This document shows positions 1-9,839 of a stretch of DNA of 64,000 bases, one piece after another. The position numbers and the translations under genes were made by a program. How positions within the stretch are numbered: the first letter of the stretch is position 1; each line of letters starts with the position of its first letter. The DNA lies in NCBI RefSeq assembly GCF_002080415.1, contig NZ_CP020474.1:1351001-1415000 (forward strand), given 5' to 3'. Source of the stretch: Roseovarius mucosus (GTDB taxonomy: Bacteria; Pseudomonadota; Alphaproteobacteria; Rhodobacterales; Rhodobacteraceae). The notes beneath the pieces are model-generated. The model was not told the origin of the DNA, did no database searches, and saw nothing but the letters and a program-made list of their open reading frames with translations.

Positions 1-137
1 GCTATTCGCGCGGGTCATAGACAAGAGATCCGGCTTGTAATTCCCTACCACCACACCTCCGACGCCGCTATTTCCCACCCCGCCCTTTACGCGCGCGCCC
101 ACCTGCCTTACCTCTGTCCCCAAGCAGGAGATCCGCG

Positions 138-1088
138 ATGACAAAGCCCCCCCTTACCCTCTACCTCGCCGCCCCGCGCGGCTTTTGCGCCGGTGTGGAC
201 CGCGCCATCAAGATCGTAGAGATGGCGCTCGCGAAATGGGGGGCGCCGGTCTATGTGCGCCACGAGATTGTGCACAATAAATTCGTGGTCGATGACCTGC
301 GCGCCAAGGGGGCGGTTTTCGTCGAAGAACTGGATGAGTGCCCCACCGACCGGCCGGTGATCTTTTCCGCCCATGGCGTGCCCAAATCCGTCCCGGCAGA
401 GGCCGCCGCCCGCCAAATGCTCTATGTCGATGCCACCTGCCCGCTGGTCAGCAAAGTACATATCGAGGCGGAACGCCACCATGACAACGGGCTGCAAATC
501 GTGATGATCGGCCACGCGGGCCATCCCGAAACCGTGGGCACCATGGGGCAATTGCCGACAGGCGAAGTGCTCTTGGTCGAAACCCCCACCGATGTGGCCA
601 CGCTCGACGTCCGCGATCCTGCCCGCCTCGCCTTTGTCACCCAAACCACCCTTTCGGTCGACGATACCGCCGAGGTGGTTGCCGCCCTTCAGGCCCGGTT
701 TCCGGCCATTGTCGGCCCGCACAAAGAAGACATCTGCTACGCCACCACCAACCGCCAAGAGGCGGTCAAGGCCATGGCCGAAAAGGCCGAAGCCATGCTC
801 GTCGTGGGTGCCCCCAATTCGTCAAACTCCAAACGTCTGGTCGAGGTCGGCGCGCGCGCGGGCTGCGCCTATTCCCAGCTTGTGCAACGCGCCACCGACA
901 TCGACTGGCGGGCGTTGGGCGGTATCCGCAGTATCGGCATCACCGCCGGGGCCTCTGCCCCCGAAGTGCTGGTGAACGAGGTCATCGACGCCTTCCGCGC
1001 GCGCTATGACGTGACCGTCGAACAGGTGGAAACCGCCCAGGAAAACGTCGAATTCAAGGTGCCACGGGTGCTGCGCGTGCCGGCCTGA
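138..1088 (+). CDS. ispH: 4-hydroxy-3-methylbut-2-enyl diphosphate reductase
   Basis: Last enzyme of the MEP isoprenoid pathway, a cytosolic 4Fe-4S protein that reduces HMBPP to IPP and DMAPP. The three cluster cysteines are visible at C17 (GFCAGVDRA), C101 ([11 protein letters not shown]) and C200 ([11 protein letters not shown]), and the SSNSKRL substrate-binding motif follows. The 316-aa length is normal for the family. The ATG at 138 has an AGGAG ribosome-binding site 7 bases upstream. The gene stands alone: 272 bp separate it from the next plus-strand gene, a small membrane protein. Confidence 0.96.
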   Translation: MTKPPLTLYLAAPRGFCAGVDRAIKIVEMALAKWGAPVYVRHEIVHNKFVVDDLRAKGAVFVEELDECPTDRPVIFSAHGVPKSVPAEAAARQMLYVDATCPLVSKVHIEAERHHDNGLQIVMIGHAGHPETVGTMGQLPTGEVLLVETPTDVATLDVRDPARLAFVTQTTLSVDDTAEVVAALQARFPAIVGPHKEDICYATTNRQEAVKAMAEKAEAMLVVGAPNSSNSKRLVEVGARAGCAYSQLVQRATDIDWRALGGIRSIGITAGASAPEVLVNEVIDAFRARYDVTVEQVETAQENVEFKVPRVLRVPA

Positions 1089-1176
1089 TGCGGGCTGGCA
1101 GGAAAGCTGCCGAATACCCACAGCTCCCGCCGCATGCATAGAAATTGAACCGGCCCGGTGCCTGTTAAATTATTGA

Positions 1177-1219
1177 TATCGTGTCTCGGTGACTTATCTC
1201 ACCGGCAGGACACACGATA
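1177..1219. other. two-part inverted repeat between ispH and a small membrane protein gene
   Basis: An outer arm TATCGTGT (1177-1184) pairs with ACACGATA (1212-1219), and an inner arm CGGTGA (1187-1192) pairs with TCACCG (1199-1204) around a 6-base loop. There is no T-run after it, so it is not a typical terminator. It lies about 140 bases upstream of the next start codon and could be a protein-binding site or a leader RNA hairpin. Role unknown. Confidence 0.4.
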
Positions 1220-1360
1220 AATCCACAGCCTTCCCGCGCTTTATGAAACCAGCCGCCTGTGCAGGCATCTTGCGCTCACGGGAGTCGGCGGGAACGGGTT
1301 TGTCGACTTAGACCACGCCGCCAACGGCGGAAAACCGAAACCGAGACACAGGAAACGCGC

Positions 1361-1600
1361 ATGACCACGAACTCTTATATGACTTGGGCCATTCTGGGGG
1401 CCGCCGGTGGCGCTGGATTCGGCCTTTTTGCAGCACCGCTCCTCTACATCCTGATCAATCTGTCCTCAGATGGCATCTCATTTGGCGAAACCGCACGCTT
1501 TGCTATCGCCAACGGGATCACTTGGGGTGTCCTTGGCGTTTTTGCAGGTATCTTCTTTTGGGTGGTCAACAGGGTGCAAAATCCGCCCACAGAGGAGTGA
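1361..1600 (+). CDS. small two-helix membrane protein, function unknown
   Basis: A 79-aa protein with two hydrophobic stretches, roughly residues 7-29 (glycine and alanine rich) and residues 47-67 (ending FFWVVNRVQN), so probably a small inner-membrane protein with both ends on one side. I place the start at the ATG at 1361, because the open frame further upstream (from 1259) encodes an arginine-rich, non-conserved-looking stretch and because GGAAA precedes this ATG. I do not recognise a family. The gene is alone between ispH and a convergent hydrolase gene. Confidence 0.55.
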   Translation: MTTNSYMTWAILGAAGGAGFGLFAAPLLYILINLSSDGISFGETARFAIANGITWGVLGVFAGIFFWVVNRVQNPPTEE

Positions 1601-1663
1601 TCTTGATCGCCTGACTGCGCAGCAAAAGATCCTGCCACCGTCTGCTACCGCCCGACCGGCCCG

Positions 1664-2476
1664 TCACTCGTTATCCCGCAGCCACGCAGGCCGCAGCACC
1701 ACGATGGTAGGCCGGTCTGGCAGGCTGCGCAAAGAGACCTCAATCTCGCTCACACCGGGGCGGGAAATGGCAAATTCGCCTTCCATCCCCGCCAGAAACC
1801 GCTCCAGCGTGCTATCGCCAAACCAGTGCATCGGCAGCACGATCGACGCCTTCACCCGCCTGAGCACGTTCATCATATTCTCGATATTCATGGTAAACCC
1901 GCCATCAACGGGGGCCATCACCACATCCATCCGGCCAAGAGCGGCATATTGATCGTCCGACGGCTCGTGATGCAAATGCCCCAGATGGGCGATGCACAGC
2001 CCCTCAGCCTCAAAGACGAAAATCGAATTGCCATTCTGCTCCACCCCGCCGCCCGACCGGATATCGGTGGGCACATTGCGCACCACCAGCCCGCCCAGAT
2101 CAAGGTGATGATCGGCCCCCACGCCATATTCCCCCCAACCGCGCAGCACATGCGGGATTGCCGGATCGGGAAAGGCGGTCCAATGCGTCTCATGCGCGTG
2201 GTTCATCGTGACAACATCGGGGATCAGATTGGCGCTGCCGATAAAGCCGGTGAAATCTGTCACGGCATTGTATCCGCCCGCCTGAATGAGAAAGGACGCA
2301 TGCGCGATATAGCGCAGCCGCACGGTATACTCGGGCAGCGGTGCGCGAAAACTGGCCCGGTGCAGGTATTCCATCCCCGGCGTCGCATCGGCAAGCGCAA
2401 TACAATGGCTTGGCCTACGATCCTGCGCGGTGGCAGGCGCGGCCAGCATCAAAACGAACAAGACAAGTCGGATCAT
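1664..2476 (-). CDS. secreted metallo-beta-lactamase-fold hydrolase
   Basis: A 270-aa protein with an N-terminal signal peptide (hydrophobic residues about 3-16, then AATAQDRR, suggesting cleavage after TAQ) and a metallo-beta-lactamase fold of the UlaG-like/beta-lactamase-2 type. Metal-ligand candidates are the histidines in TMNHAHETHW, in AHLGHLHHEP and in PMHWFGD near the C terminus. The substrate is unknown. I chose the ATG at 2476, not the longer open frame, because GAGGAGGG lies just upstream and the extension would run into rmuC. It ends convergent with the small membrane protein gene. Confidence 0.75.
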   Translation of the reverse strand: MIRLVLFVLMLAAPATAQDRRPSHCIALADATPGMEYLHRASFRAPLPEYTVRLRYIAHASFLIQAGGYNAVTDFTGFIGSANLIPDVVTMNHAHETHWTAFPDPAIPHVLRGWGEYGVGADHHLDLGGLVVRNVPTDIRSGGGVEQNGNSIFVFEAEGLCIAHLGHLHHEPSDDQYAALGRMDVVMAPVDGGFTMNIENMMNVLRRVKASIVLPMHWFGDSTLERFLAGMEGEFAISRPGVSEIEVSLRSLPDRPTIVVLRPAWLRDNE

Positions 2477-2555
2477 CAGCAGCCCTCCTCTTGGTCTTGA
2501 GCAAAATAGCACGGTTTGCCGCGACGTCACCTTGCAGAACCAGAGCGAAAGCCCC

Positions 2556-3725
2556 TTAGCTGCCCTTGACCAGCGGCACGATGGCCGGATCGGTTTCGGG
2601 GGCCAGTTCCTCGAAATCGAAGTTATCCAGCCGTCGCGCCCGCCGTCCCGCCTTGTCTGCCGAAATCCGGATTTCCGCCACATCCTTGGCCGCCAGAGTG
2701 AAATGCCGGTCCAGGTTTTCAACCCGTGCGCCCAACCGCTCCACATCCGCGAACAAAAGGCCTAGTTCCCGCCGGATTGCCCCCGCCTGCTCGCGCATGC
2801 GCGCATCCTTGAGGATTGCGCGCATGGTGTTGAGCGTGGCCATGCAGGTTGTGGGTGACACGATCCAAACCCGCGCGGCAAAGCCATCGCGCACCACCTC
2901 GGGGAAATTGGCGTGCAACTCGGCATAGACCGCCTCAGAGGGCAGGAACATCAGCGCGCCATCGGCGGTCTCGCCCTCAAGGATGTATTTCTCGGAAATA
3001 TCCTTGATATGCTTGCGCACCGCCGTGCGCATACCCCGCGCCGCCTCGGCCAATTCCCCGTCTGTCTTGGCCCGGCGCAGCGCCTCATAGGCCTCCAACG
3101 GGAATTTACTGTCAATGCAAATTGGCCCCGGTGGATTGGGCAGATGAATAAGACAATCCGCCCGCCGCCCGTTCGACAGCGTCGCTTGCAACGTGTAACT
3201 GTCCGACGGCAGCGCCTTGGTGACAATATCCGTCAGCTGGATTTCCCCAAACGCCCCCCGCGTCTGCTTGTTTGACAGGATATCCTGCAACGACAGCACA
3301 TCACCCGACAGCTTGGTGATATTGTCCTGCGCCTTGTCGATGGCTTGCAGGCGCTGCTGCAATTCCCCAAGCGATTGCGCCGTGCGCCGCGAGGTGCCTT
3401 GCAGGTTCTCGGTCATGGCATGGCTTACCTGCGCCAACCGCTTTTCCATCAGTTGCAACAGATGCGATTGCGCCGCCGCCTGCGCCTCGGACACATGGTT
3501 TAGGCCACCGGCAAGCTGATGCTGCCCATCCGACAGCCCCTGCACCCGCTGCCCCAATTGCCCCATCTGATAGGCGAGCGGCTCTGCCAGCCGCGCCGAC
3601 CGATTGGCGGCGCGCAGCGCAAGGATGAGCAGCAGAAGGATCAGCAGCAACACCGCCGCGCCGATCACCACTGCCAGAACGGCGGGATCGTCAAACGCAT
3701 AGGTCTGACCGCCAATCTGGATCAT
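2556..3725 (-). CDS. rmuC: DNA recombination protein RmuC
   Basis: RmuC-family protein (389 aa), a putative nuclease-fold factor that limits DNA inversions and rearrangements. The protein begins with a single membrane anchor (about residues 15-37), continues as a glutamine-rich coiled coil (about 45-150) and then the RmuC core with the characteristic [25 protein letters not shown]...[16 protein letters not shown] and [16 protein letters not shown] blocks. Its ATG overlaps the mutL stop by four bases (ATGA), so the two are translationally coupled in a minus-strand mutL-rmuC operon. Confidence 0.92.
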   Translation of the reverse strand: MIQIGGQTYAFDDPAVLAVVIGAAVLLLILLLLILALRAANRSARLAEPLAYQMGQLGQRVQGLSDGQHQLAGGLNHVSEAQAAAQSHLLQLMEKRLAQVSHAMTENLQGTSRRTAQSLGELQQRLQAIDKAQDNITKLSGDVLSLQDILSNKQTRGAFGEIQLTDIVTKALPSDSYTLQATLSNGRRADCLIHLPNPPGPICIDSKFPLEAYEALRRAKTDGELAEAARGMRTAVRKHIKDISEKYILEGETADGALMFLPSEAVYAELHANFPEVVRDGFAARVWIVSPTTCMATLNTMRAILKDARMREQAGAIRRELGLLFADVERLGARVENLDRHFTLAAKDVAEIRISADKAGRRARRLDNFDFEELAPETDPAIVPLVKGS

Positions 3726-5557
3726 GTGCGCCCGAACAGCCGTTCAATATCCGATAGCCGCAATTCCACATAGGTCGGCCGCCCGTGGTTGCACTGCCCC
3801 GACATCGGCGTGCGCTCCATCTCGCGCAAAAGGGCGTTCATCTCATCCGCGCTCATCCGGCGACCTGACCGGACCGAGCCATGACAGGCCACGCGGCTGA
3901 GGATCGCGTCGATCCGCAATTTCAACGTGCCGCTTGCGCCCTGATCCTGCAACTCGTCCAAGATATCGCGCAAAAGCGCCTTGGCGTTGACAGGCCCCAG
4001 AATGGCTGGGGTTTCGCGCACCGCAAGGCTGCCCGACCCAAACGGTTCGATCCCCAGCCCCATCCCGGCCAACTCTTCGGCATGGTCCATCAACAACGCG
4101 CAATCGGCTTCGGAAAGATCGACAATCTCAGGGATCAGCAGCGCTTGCGCCGCGATCCCGCTCTCGGCCATCTGGCGTTTCAGCCGCTCATACACCAGAC
4201 GCTCATGGGCGGCGTGCTGATCGACAATGACCATGCCGGTCTCGGTCTGGGCGATGATGTAATTCTCATGCACCTGCGCCCGCGCGGCCCCAAGCGGCAA
4301 CGCCGTGGCGGGCTGTTCCTCTACCTCCGGCTCTGGCGCGCTCTCAACCCGCGCGCTCCAATCCGCGCCCATATCGGCAAAACCGGCCGCTTGTGCCTGA
4401 TAGGCCAGGCTGCGTGCCTGCGGCGACGGGCGGTCCATCTGATAGATGCGCCCCGCCGGTTCCGCCCGAAACGCGCCCAAGGTGGCCCCCGCCACCGTGG
4501 TTGACGCCCGATGCCCCGCCTCCGCCAAGGCATGCCGCAGCCCCGATACGATCAGCCCCCGCGCCAGCCCCGGATCACGAAACCGCACCTCGGATTTCGC
4601 CGGATGCACGTTCACATCAACCAGCGTGGGATCACAGCCCAGCAACAGCGCCGCAGCCGGGTGCCGGTCCCGGCTGAGCACATCCTGATAGGCAGCACGC
4701 AGCGCGCCATAAAGCATCTTGTCCCGCACTGGGCGGCCATTGACAAAAAGATACTGCGCCACGGCTGATCCCCGCGCATAAGTGGGCAGCGCGGCATAGC
4801 CGGTCAGGCGCAGCCCCTCGCGCGTGGCATCAATCTTCAGCGCATTTTCGGCGAACTCCGCCCCCAGAACCCGCGCCAATCGCCCATGCAGCGCGTCAAA
4901 CAAATCGCCACTTTCAGGATCGGCACGAAACACGATCCGCCCTTCGCCCCCGCCAGACACATCGCGCAGGGTGAACCCCACAAACGGCTCCGCCATCGCC
5001 AACCGCTTGACCGTATCGGCAATCGCCTGCGCCTCTGCCCGGTCCGAGCGCATGAACTTAAGCCGCGCGGGCGTGGCGTAAAACAGATCACGCAGCGTCA
5101 CCACCGTGCCACTGTTCAACGCGGCGGGTTTGACTGCCCCCATCTGCCCACCGGCAACGGTCATCTCAGCCGCCTCTGCACCCGCACGCGACACAATCGT
5201 CAGCCGCCCGACCGCCCCCAAGGACGGCAACGCCTCGCCACGAAACCCAAAGGAATGAATATTCAAAAGGTCCGAGCCGTCGATCTTGGACGTGGCATGC
5301 CGCGCAAGCGCCAGTGGCAACTCATCCGGCGTCATGCCACAGCCATCATCGCTGACGCGGATCAGCGTCTTGCCCCCATCGGCATAGCTCACTTCAATCC
5401 GGGTGGCCCCGGCATCAAGCGCGTTTTCCACCAATTCCTTGACCGCCGAGGCAGGCCGCTCCACCACCTCTCCCGCCGCAATGCGATTGATCGCCCCCTC
5501 GTCCAACTGACGAATTTGGGGGCGGTCTGCGCGTATCTTGGGGTTGTGGCTGTTCAT
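3722..5557 (-). CDS. mutL: DNA mismatch repair protein MutL (endonuclease type)
   Basis: Mismatch repair ATPase/endonuclease, 611 aa. The N-terminal GHKL ATPase motifs are clear: [33 protein letters not shown]. The C-terminal domain keeps the nicking motif DQHA(x)2E(x)4E ([12 protein letters not shown]), ACHGSVR and QCNHGRPT, so this MutL should cut DNA itself, as expected where MutH is absent. I chose the ATG at 5557: it opens [11 protein letters not shown] just before the conserved [21 protein letters not shown] block, whereas the longer frame reads through the amtB terminator. No strong ribosome-binding site is visible. rmuC follows with a 4-bp overlap. Confidence 0.95.
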   Translation of the reverse strand: MNSHNPKIRADRPQIRQLDEGAINRIAAGEVVERPASAVKELVENALDAGATRIEVSYADGGKTLIRVSDDGCGMTPDELPLALARHATSKIDGSDLLNIHSFGFRGEALPSLGAVGRLTIVSRAGAEAAEMTVAGGQMGAVKPAALNSGTVVTLRDLFYATPARLKFMRSDRAEAQAIADTVKRLAMAEPFVGFTLRDVSGGGEGRIVFRADPESGDLFDALHGRLARVLGAEFAENALKIDATREGLRLTGYAALPTYARGSAVAQYLFVNGRPVRDKMLYGALRAAYQDVLSRDRHPAAALLLGCDPTLVDVNVHPAKSEVRFRDPGLARGLIVSGLRHALAEAGHRASTTVAGATLGAFRAEPAGRIYQMDRPSPQARSLAYQAQAAGFADMGADWSARVESAPEPEVEEQPATALPLGAARAQVHENYIIAQTETGMVIVDQHAAHERLVYERLKRQMAESGIAAQALLIPEIVDLSEADCALLMDHAEELAGMGLGIEPFGSGSLAVRETPAILGPVNAKALLRDILDELQDQGASGTLKLRIDAILSRVACHGSVRSGRRMSADEMNALLREMERTPMSGQCNHGRPTYVELRLSDIERLFGRT

Positions 5558-5620
5558 ACCGCTAGACTTAGCACAGATCGCCACGATTCTGCCAGAGAGG
5601 GCATCAAACCCCGCACAGAA

Positions 5621-5648
5621 TAAAAAGCCCGGGCGCGAACGCCCGGGC
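5621..5648 (-). terminator. rho-independent terminator of glnK-amtB
   Basis: A perfect 9-bp stem (GCCCGGGCG at 5627-5635 against CGCCCGGGC at 5640-5648) with a four-base loop, followed on the minus strand by TTTTTA. It sits 35 bases beyond the amtB stop codon. Confidence 0.88.
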
Positions 5649-5682
5649 AAGCTCTCTCAAGATCTGTCAGGAAGGAGAAGGA

Positions 5683-7017
5683 TCAGCTCTTGGAGAATTC
5701 AGGATAGGCTTCCATGCCCATTTCCGCCATGTCGAGCCCGTTGATCTCGGTCTCTTGATCGACCCGCAGACCCATGGTGCCCTTGATGATCAGCCAGATC
5801 ACGATGCTGACGGTAAAGGTAAAGGCACCGTAGGCAAAGATCCCCAGAAGCTGCGTGCCGAGGCTGGCCTCGCCATAGAAGACCACGGCAAGCGTGCCCC
5901 AGATACCGGCGAGCAAGTGAACCGGGATGGCACCAACCACATCGTCGATCTTGAACTTGTCAAGCATGGGCACGGCCAAGACCACGATCACACCGCCAAC
6001 AGCCCCGATCCAAAGTGCGCCGAACAGGCTCGGTGCAAGCGGCTCTGCGGTGATCGACACCAGACCCGCCAATGCGCCGTTGAGAACCATGGTCAGGTCA
6101 GGCTTTTTGTAGAGCACTTGGGTCAGGATCAGCGCAGCAATCGAACCCGCAGCCGCCGCCATATTGGTATTGGCAAAGATCCGCGACACGTCCGAAACAT
6201 CGCCCACAGTGCCCATCGCCAATTGCGAACCACCGTTAAAGCCGAACCAACCCAGCCACAGGATGAATGTGCCCAAAGTGGCAAGCGCAAGGTTCGAACC
6301 CGGCATCGGCGTGACCTTGCCATCTTTGCCATATTTGCCAAGACGCGGCCCAAGGATGATCGCCCCCGCCAGAGCAGCCCAGCCACCCACGGAATGCACA
6401 ACGGTCGAGCCAGCAAAGTCAGAGAACCCAGCCTCAGACAACCAGCCGCCGCCCCACTGCCAGGACCCGGAAATCGGATACATGAACCCGGTCAGCACGA
6501 TGACAAACACAAGGAAAGGCCAAAGCTTGATCCGCTCCGCCAGTGCGCCCGACACGATCGACGCTGTGGCGGCGACAAACACCAGTTGGAAGAAGAAGTC
6601 AGAACCGATCGAGGCATAATCAAGCGCCGCATCCGCCGCCGCAACCCCTACCGGGTCCAGCTCGGTCATGGCAAAGAACGGCCCGACCCAACCGGCCACC
6701 AGCCAGCCATCGCCGGGATACATCAGGTTAAAGCCGACCAGCCAATACATGATCGTTGCAAAGGAATAGAGGACGATGTTCTTGGTCATCTGCATCGTGA
6801 CGTTCTTGGACCGCACCAGCCCGCCTTCGAGCATGGCAAAACCCGCCGCCATGAAGAACACCAAAAAGCCCGCCATGCAGAACAGCAGCGTCGTCATGAT
6901 ATAGGGGCCGATTTCATCAAAGCTGGGCACGGCCTCAGCCGCCGCCTCTTGGGTCAGCCCCATCTGCGGCAGCGCAATCAGCGTTGCGGCAAGGCCGAGT
7001 TTTAGCATGGAATTCAT
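5683..7017 (-). CDS. amtB: ammonium transporter AmtB
   Basis: Inner-membrane ammonium channel, 444 aa, with an N-terminal signal-like helix (MNSMLKLGLAATLIALPQ) and about eleven membrane segments. The family signature DFAGSTVVHSVGGWAALAGA carries the first pore histidine and IPVHLLAGIWGTLA the second. The start at 7017 is preceded by AAAGGA; the open frame further upstream overlaps glnK and is not needed. It is the second gene of a glnK-amtB operon with a 25-bp gap, so GlnK can block the pore when nitrogen is ample. Confidence 0.95.
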   Translation of the reverse strand: MNSMLKLGLAATLIALPQMGLTQEAAAEAVPSFDEIGPYIMTTLLFCMAGFLVFFMAAGFAMLEGGLVRSKNVTMQMTKNIVLYSFATIMYWLVGFNLMYPGDGWLVAGWVGPFFAMTELDPVGVAAADAALDYASIGSDFFFQLVFVAATASIVSGALAERIKLWPFLVFVIVLTGFMYPISGSWQWGGGWLSEAGFSDFAGSTVVHSVGGWAALAGAIILGPRLGKYGKDGKVTPMPGSNLALATLGTFILWLGWFGFNGGSQLAMGTVGDVSDVSRIFANTNMAAAAGSIAALILTQVLYKKPDLTMVLNGALAGLVSITAEPLAPSLFGALWIGAVGGVIVVLAVPMLDKFKIDDVVGAIPVHLLAGIWGTLAVVFYGEASLGTQLLGIFAYGAFTFTVSIVIWLIIKGTMGLRVDQETEINGLDMAEMGMEAYPEFSKS

Positions 7018-7042
7018 TGTGTTTATCCTTTCCCCTGCGCGC

Positions 7043-7381
7043 TCAAAGCGCGTCATCGTTGGTTTCGCCGGTGCGCACGCGCACGGCTTGCTGGATGTCG
7101 AGCACGAAGATCTTGCCGTCACCGATCTTTCCGGTGCGGGCGGTCTTGGTGATGGTCTCGACCACCTGATCGGCCATCGCGGCAGAAACCGCGATTTCCA
7201 GCTTGATCTTGGGCACGAAATTCACGGCGTATTCCGCACCGCGATAGATTTCCGTGTGGCCGGATTGCGAGCCAAAGCCCTTGATCTCTGTCACCATCAT
7301 GCCGCGTACGCCGATGTCGGTCAGCGCCTCGCGGACCTCTTCCAGCTTAAACGGCTTTATCGTTGCAATGATGAGTTTCAC
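7043..7381 (-). CDS. glnK: nitrogen regulatory protein P-II (GlnK)
   Basis: PII signal protein of exactly 112 aa when started at the GTG at 7381 (AAAGGGG lies just upstream). Y51, the uridylylation site, sits in the T-loop sequence RGAEYAVNFVPK, and the C-terminal signature TGKIGDGKIFV is present. It senses ATP/ADP, 2-oxoglutarate and, through uridylylation, glutamine. Being next to amtB marks it as the GlnK-type paralogue. No convincing sigma-54 promoter was seen upstream, although the 250 bp before it is long enough to hold one. Confidence 0.94.
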   Translation of the reverse strand: MKLIIATIKPFKLEEVREALTDIGVRGMMVTEIKGFGSQSGHTEIYRGAEYAVNFVPKIKLEIAVSAAMADQVVETITKTARTGKIGDGKIFVLDIQQAVRVRTGETNDDAL

Positions 7382-7526
7382 GTCTGCCCCTTTCGGTTTG
7401 CGGTGTCTCAGCGCGTTGTTTGCACATGCAGAAAAGGCGCAGATGGCAGAGTCTGGAAGGGTCAAGGCAGGAATCCGCCGCCTAAATTCACCCCATATGC
7501 TTAAAATTTGTGCTGAAATATTAATT

Positions 7527-7543
7527 TGCGTATTTTTTACGCA
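7527..7543. other. inverted repeat between divergent glnK and the PBP1A gene
   Basis: TGCGTA (7527-7532) and TACGCA (7538-7543) surround five T residues. It lies in the AT-rich part of the 255-bp divergent promoter region and could be an operator or part of a promoter; no specific regulator can be named. Confidence 0.3.
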
Positions 7544-7636
7544 CATCGGAAATCACGATCCGCGCGCGCGGGGTCTCTACTTTTGCGATCCCGCATTATA
7601 AACTGTCCCAAACACACAAGGCCGAGCAGGGCAGTA

Positions 7637-9787
7637 ATGAGCACGACAGGACCGAAAAAACCGCCTCTGGCGGCCCCCAAGCGCAGCGCCAAGGCGCCGT
7701 CCAAACCAAAACCCGCGCGCAAGGCCAAAAGCACGCCGCGTCGCGCCCGTGCGCGCTCCAATAACGTGGTCGTGCGGTTGGTCGGCGGGCTGCTGCGCTG
7801 GATATTCGGCGTGCTCTGGTGGATTACCTGGCGGGTAACGGCCGTGGTCACTGTGGTCGTGGGCGTGATGGTGGCCATCACCTACACCAGCCTACCCGAA
7901 TTCCAGACCCTGATGGATGGCCGCGCCAAGGGCTCTGTCACCCTGCTGGATCACGACGGAGAGGTCTTTGCCTGGCGCGGCGATCAGTTTGGTGGCATCG
8001 TCACCGCCGAAACCGTCAGCCCGCATCTCAAGAATGCCGTGATCGCCACCGAGGACCGCCGATTTTATCTGCATCCCGGCGTTGACCCCATCGGTATTGC
8101 CAGCGCCATCCGCATCAACCTGAACGAGGGGCGCGGCCCGTTGCAGGGCAACGGCGGCTCGACCATCACGCAGCAGACCGCGAAACTGCTCTGCTTTGGC
8201 AATGCCTATAATGCCAGCGAATGGAAGAGTGAGGCCGAATACATCGCCGACTGTCGCCGCTCCTCTCTCTCGCGCAAAGCCCGCGAGGCAGTCTACGCCC
8301 TGGCGATGGAGGTAAAATACACCAAGAATCAGATCCTCTCGGTCTATCTCAACCGCGCCTATCTGGGCGGCGGGGCCTATGGGGCCGAGGCCGCAGCCCA
8401 ACGCTATTTCGGCAAGTCCGCCGCCACGCTCAACCCCGCCGAGGGCGCGATGATTGCAGGGCTTTTGACAGCACCCTCGACCCTCGCACCGACCGCAAAT
8501 CTCGAACGCTCGCGCAACCGTGCCTCGGTCGTGGTGGGCCTGATGCGCCGTCAAGGCTATCTTAGCGATCAAGAGGCGGCCTTGGCCCTCGCCAACCCTG
8601 CCGAACTCTCCGAGGCCGCCGAACGGCAGGCAGGCGGCTATTTCGCCGATTGGGTCATGGCGTCGGGGCCCGAGTTTTTCACCCGCGACACCACCGAAGA
8701 CGTGATCATCCGCACCACCTTGGATCAACGCGTGCAAACCGCTGCCGAAGAGGCGCTGACCTATATCTTTGACGAAAAAGTGCGCGAAGGTTCCAAGGCG
8801 CAGGCCGCGATTGTCGTCATGTCCGCCGATGGTGCGGTGCGTGGCATGGTGGGCGGGCGCAAAACCAAGGTGGTGGGTGCCTTCAACCGCGCCACACAGG
8901 CCAAACGCCAGACCGGATCAGCCTTCAAGCCCTTCGTCTACGCCACGGCCGTGGAACTTGGCTACAGCTACGATTCAGTTGTCGTGGACGAACCCTACTG
9001 CCTCAATATCCCCGGCTCTGGCCGCTGGTGCCCGGAAAACTACACCCGCGACTACAAAGGTCGCGTGTCGCTGACCGAGGCGCTCGCGCAATCCCTCAAC
9101 ATCCCGGCGGTCAAAATCTCCGAGAGTGTCGGGCGTGACCTCGTGCGCAAAGTGGCCAGCGATTTTGGCATCGACAGCGATTTGGCCGCAGGCCCGGCCT
9201 TGGCGCTTGGGGCCTCTGAAAGCACGCTTCTGGAAATGACAGGCGCTTATGCGGGCATTCTCAACGGCGGCTCCTCTGTCACGCCCTATGGCCTAGTCGA
9301 ACTGAAGCTCTTGGGCGAGAACGAGCCCTTGATGGGCACCGGCGGTGGCATCGGCGAGCGCGTCATTCAGGAAAGTGCCGCGCAGGAACTCATCTACATG
9401 ATGACCAAGGTGATCGAAGGTGGCACCGGCGGTCGCGCCCGCCTGCCGGGCCGCGAGGCTGCTGGCAAAACCGGCACCACACAGGCCGCCCGCGATGCTT
9501 GGTTTTTGGGTTTTACCGCCGATTATGTGGCCGGGGTCTGGATGGGCTATGATGACAACACCCCGCTCAGCGGCGTCACCGGTGGCGGTCTTCCGGCTGA
9601 AATCTGGCAGGAAACCATGATGCGCGTGCATGAGGGCATTGATCCCAAACCCCTGCCGATGCTGCGCCCACAACCCCGCCCCGCCCCGGCACCCGCGCCA
9701 GCCCCGCAGGACCAGCAACGCCGCGCGCCGGTGGCCAGCGACAATCCGATCGAAAACATCCTGCGCAGCATCTTTGGCGGCAACTGA
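7637..9787 (+). CDS. bifunctional penicillin-binding protein 1A-type transglycosylase/transpeptidase
   Basis: Class A PBP (716 aa) that polymerises and cross-links peptidoglycan. A basic cytoplasmic tail (PKPARKAKSTPRRARARS) precedes one membrane helix (about residues 52-80). The GT51 domain shows EDRRFYLHPGVDP and GGSTITQQTAKLL; the transpeptidase domain shows the serine motif in QTGSAFKPF (SxxK), SLN in AQSLNIPAVKI and KTG in GKTGTTQAARDAW. The C terminus is proline/alanine rich (RPQPRPAPAPAPAP). The ATG at 7637 follows GCAGGGCAGTA; the frame upstream of it is not protein-like. Confidence 0.92.
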   Translation: MSTTGPKKPPLAAPKRSAKAPSKPKPARKAKSTPRRARARSNNVVVRLVGGLLRWIFGVLWWITWRVTAVVTVVVGVMVAITYTSLPEFQTLMDGRAKGSVTLLDHDGEVFAWRGDQFGGIVTAETVSPHLKNAVIATEDRRFYLHPGVDPIGIASAIRINLNEGRGPLQGNGGSTITQQTAKLLCFGNAYNASEWKSEAEYIADCRRSSLSRKAREAVYALAMEVKYTKNQILSVYLNRAYLGGGAYGAEAAAQRYFGKSAATLNPAEGAMIAGLLTAPSTLAPTANLERSRNRASVVVGLMRRQGYLSDQEAALALANPAELSEAAERQAGGYFADWVMASGPEFFTRDTTEDVIIRTTLDQRVQTAAEEALTYIFDEKVREGSKAQAAIVVMSADGAVRGMVGGRKTKVVGAFNRATQAKRQTGSAFKPFVYATAVELGYSYDSVVVDEPYCLNIPGSGRWCPENYTRDYKGRVSLTEALAQSLNIPAVKISESVGRDLVRKVASDFGIDSDLAAGPALALGASESTLLEMTGAYAGILNGGSSVTPYGLVELKLLGENEPLMGTGGGIGERVIQESAAQELIYMMTKVIEGGTGGRARLPGREAAGKTGTTQAARDAWFLGFTADYVAGVWMGYDDNTPLSGVTGGGLPAEIWQETMMRVHEGIDPKPLPMLRPQPRPAPAPAPAPQDQQRRAPVASDNPIENILRSIFGGN

Positions 9788-9788
9788 A

Positions 9789-9813
9789 AACGGCGCCCAA
9801 ACAGGGCGCCGTT
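9789..9813. terminator. bidirectional terminator between convergent PBP and mlaC genes
   Basis: A perfect 10-bp stem (AACGGCGCCC at 9789-9798 against GGGCGCCGTT at 9804-9813) with a five-base loop, flanked by a short T-run on the minus side. It lies between two genes that converge. Confidence 0.8.
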
Positions 9814-9839
9814 CACGACGAACCAAAATGTAAAACGCC

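Noticed and set aside
1..18. Possible start of a minus-strand gene (ATG at 18, reading MTRANS)
   Set aside because: Only six codons are inside the window and the upstream ribosome-binding site is weak, so no gene can be supported.
108..758. Long open frame antisense to ispH
   Set aside because: It mirrors ispH codons in a GC-rich genome and shows no domain; ispH itself is certain.
7382..7636. Sigma-54/NtrC promoter for glnK-amtB
   Set aside because: Expected from biology, but no GG-N10-GC pair with the right flanks could be recognised on the minus strand.
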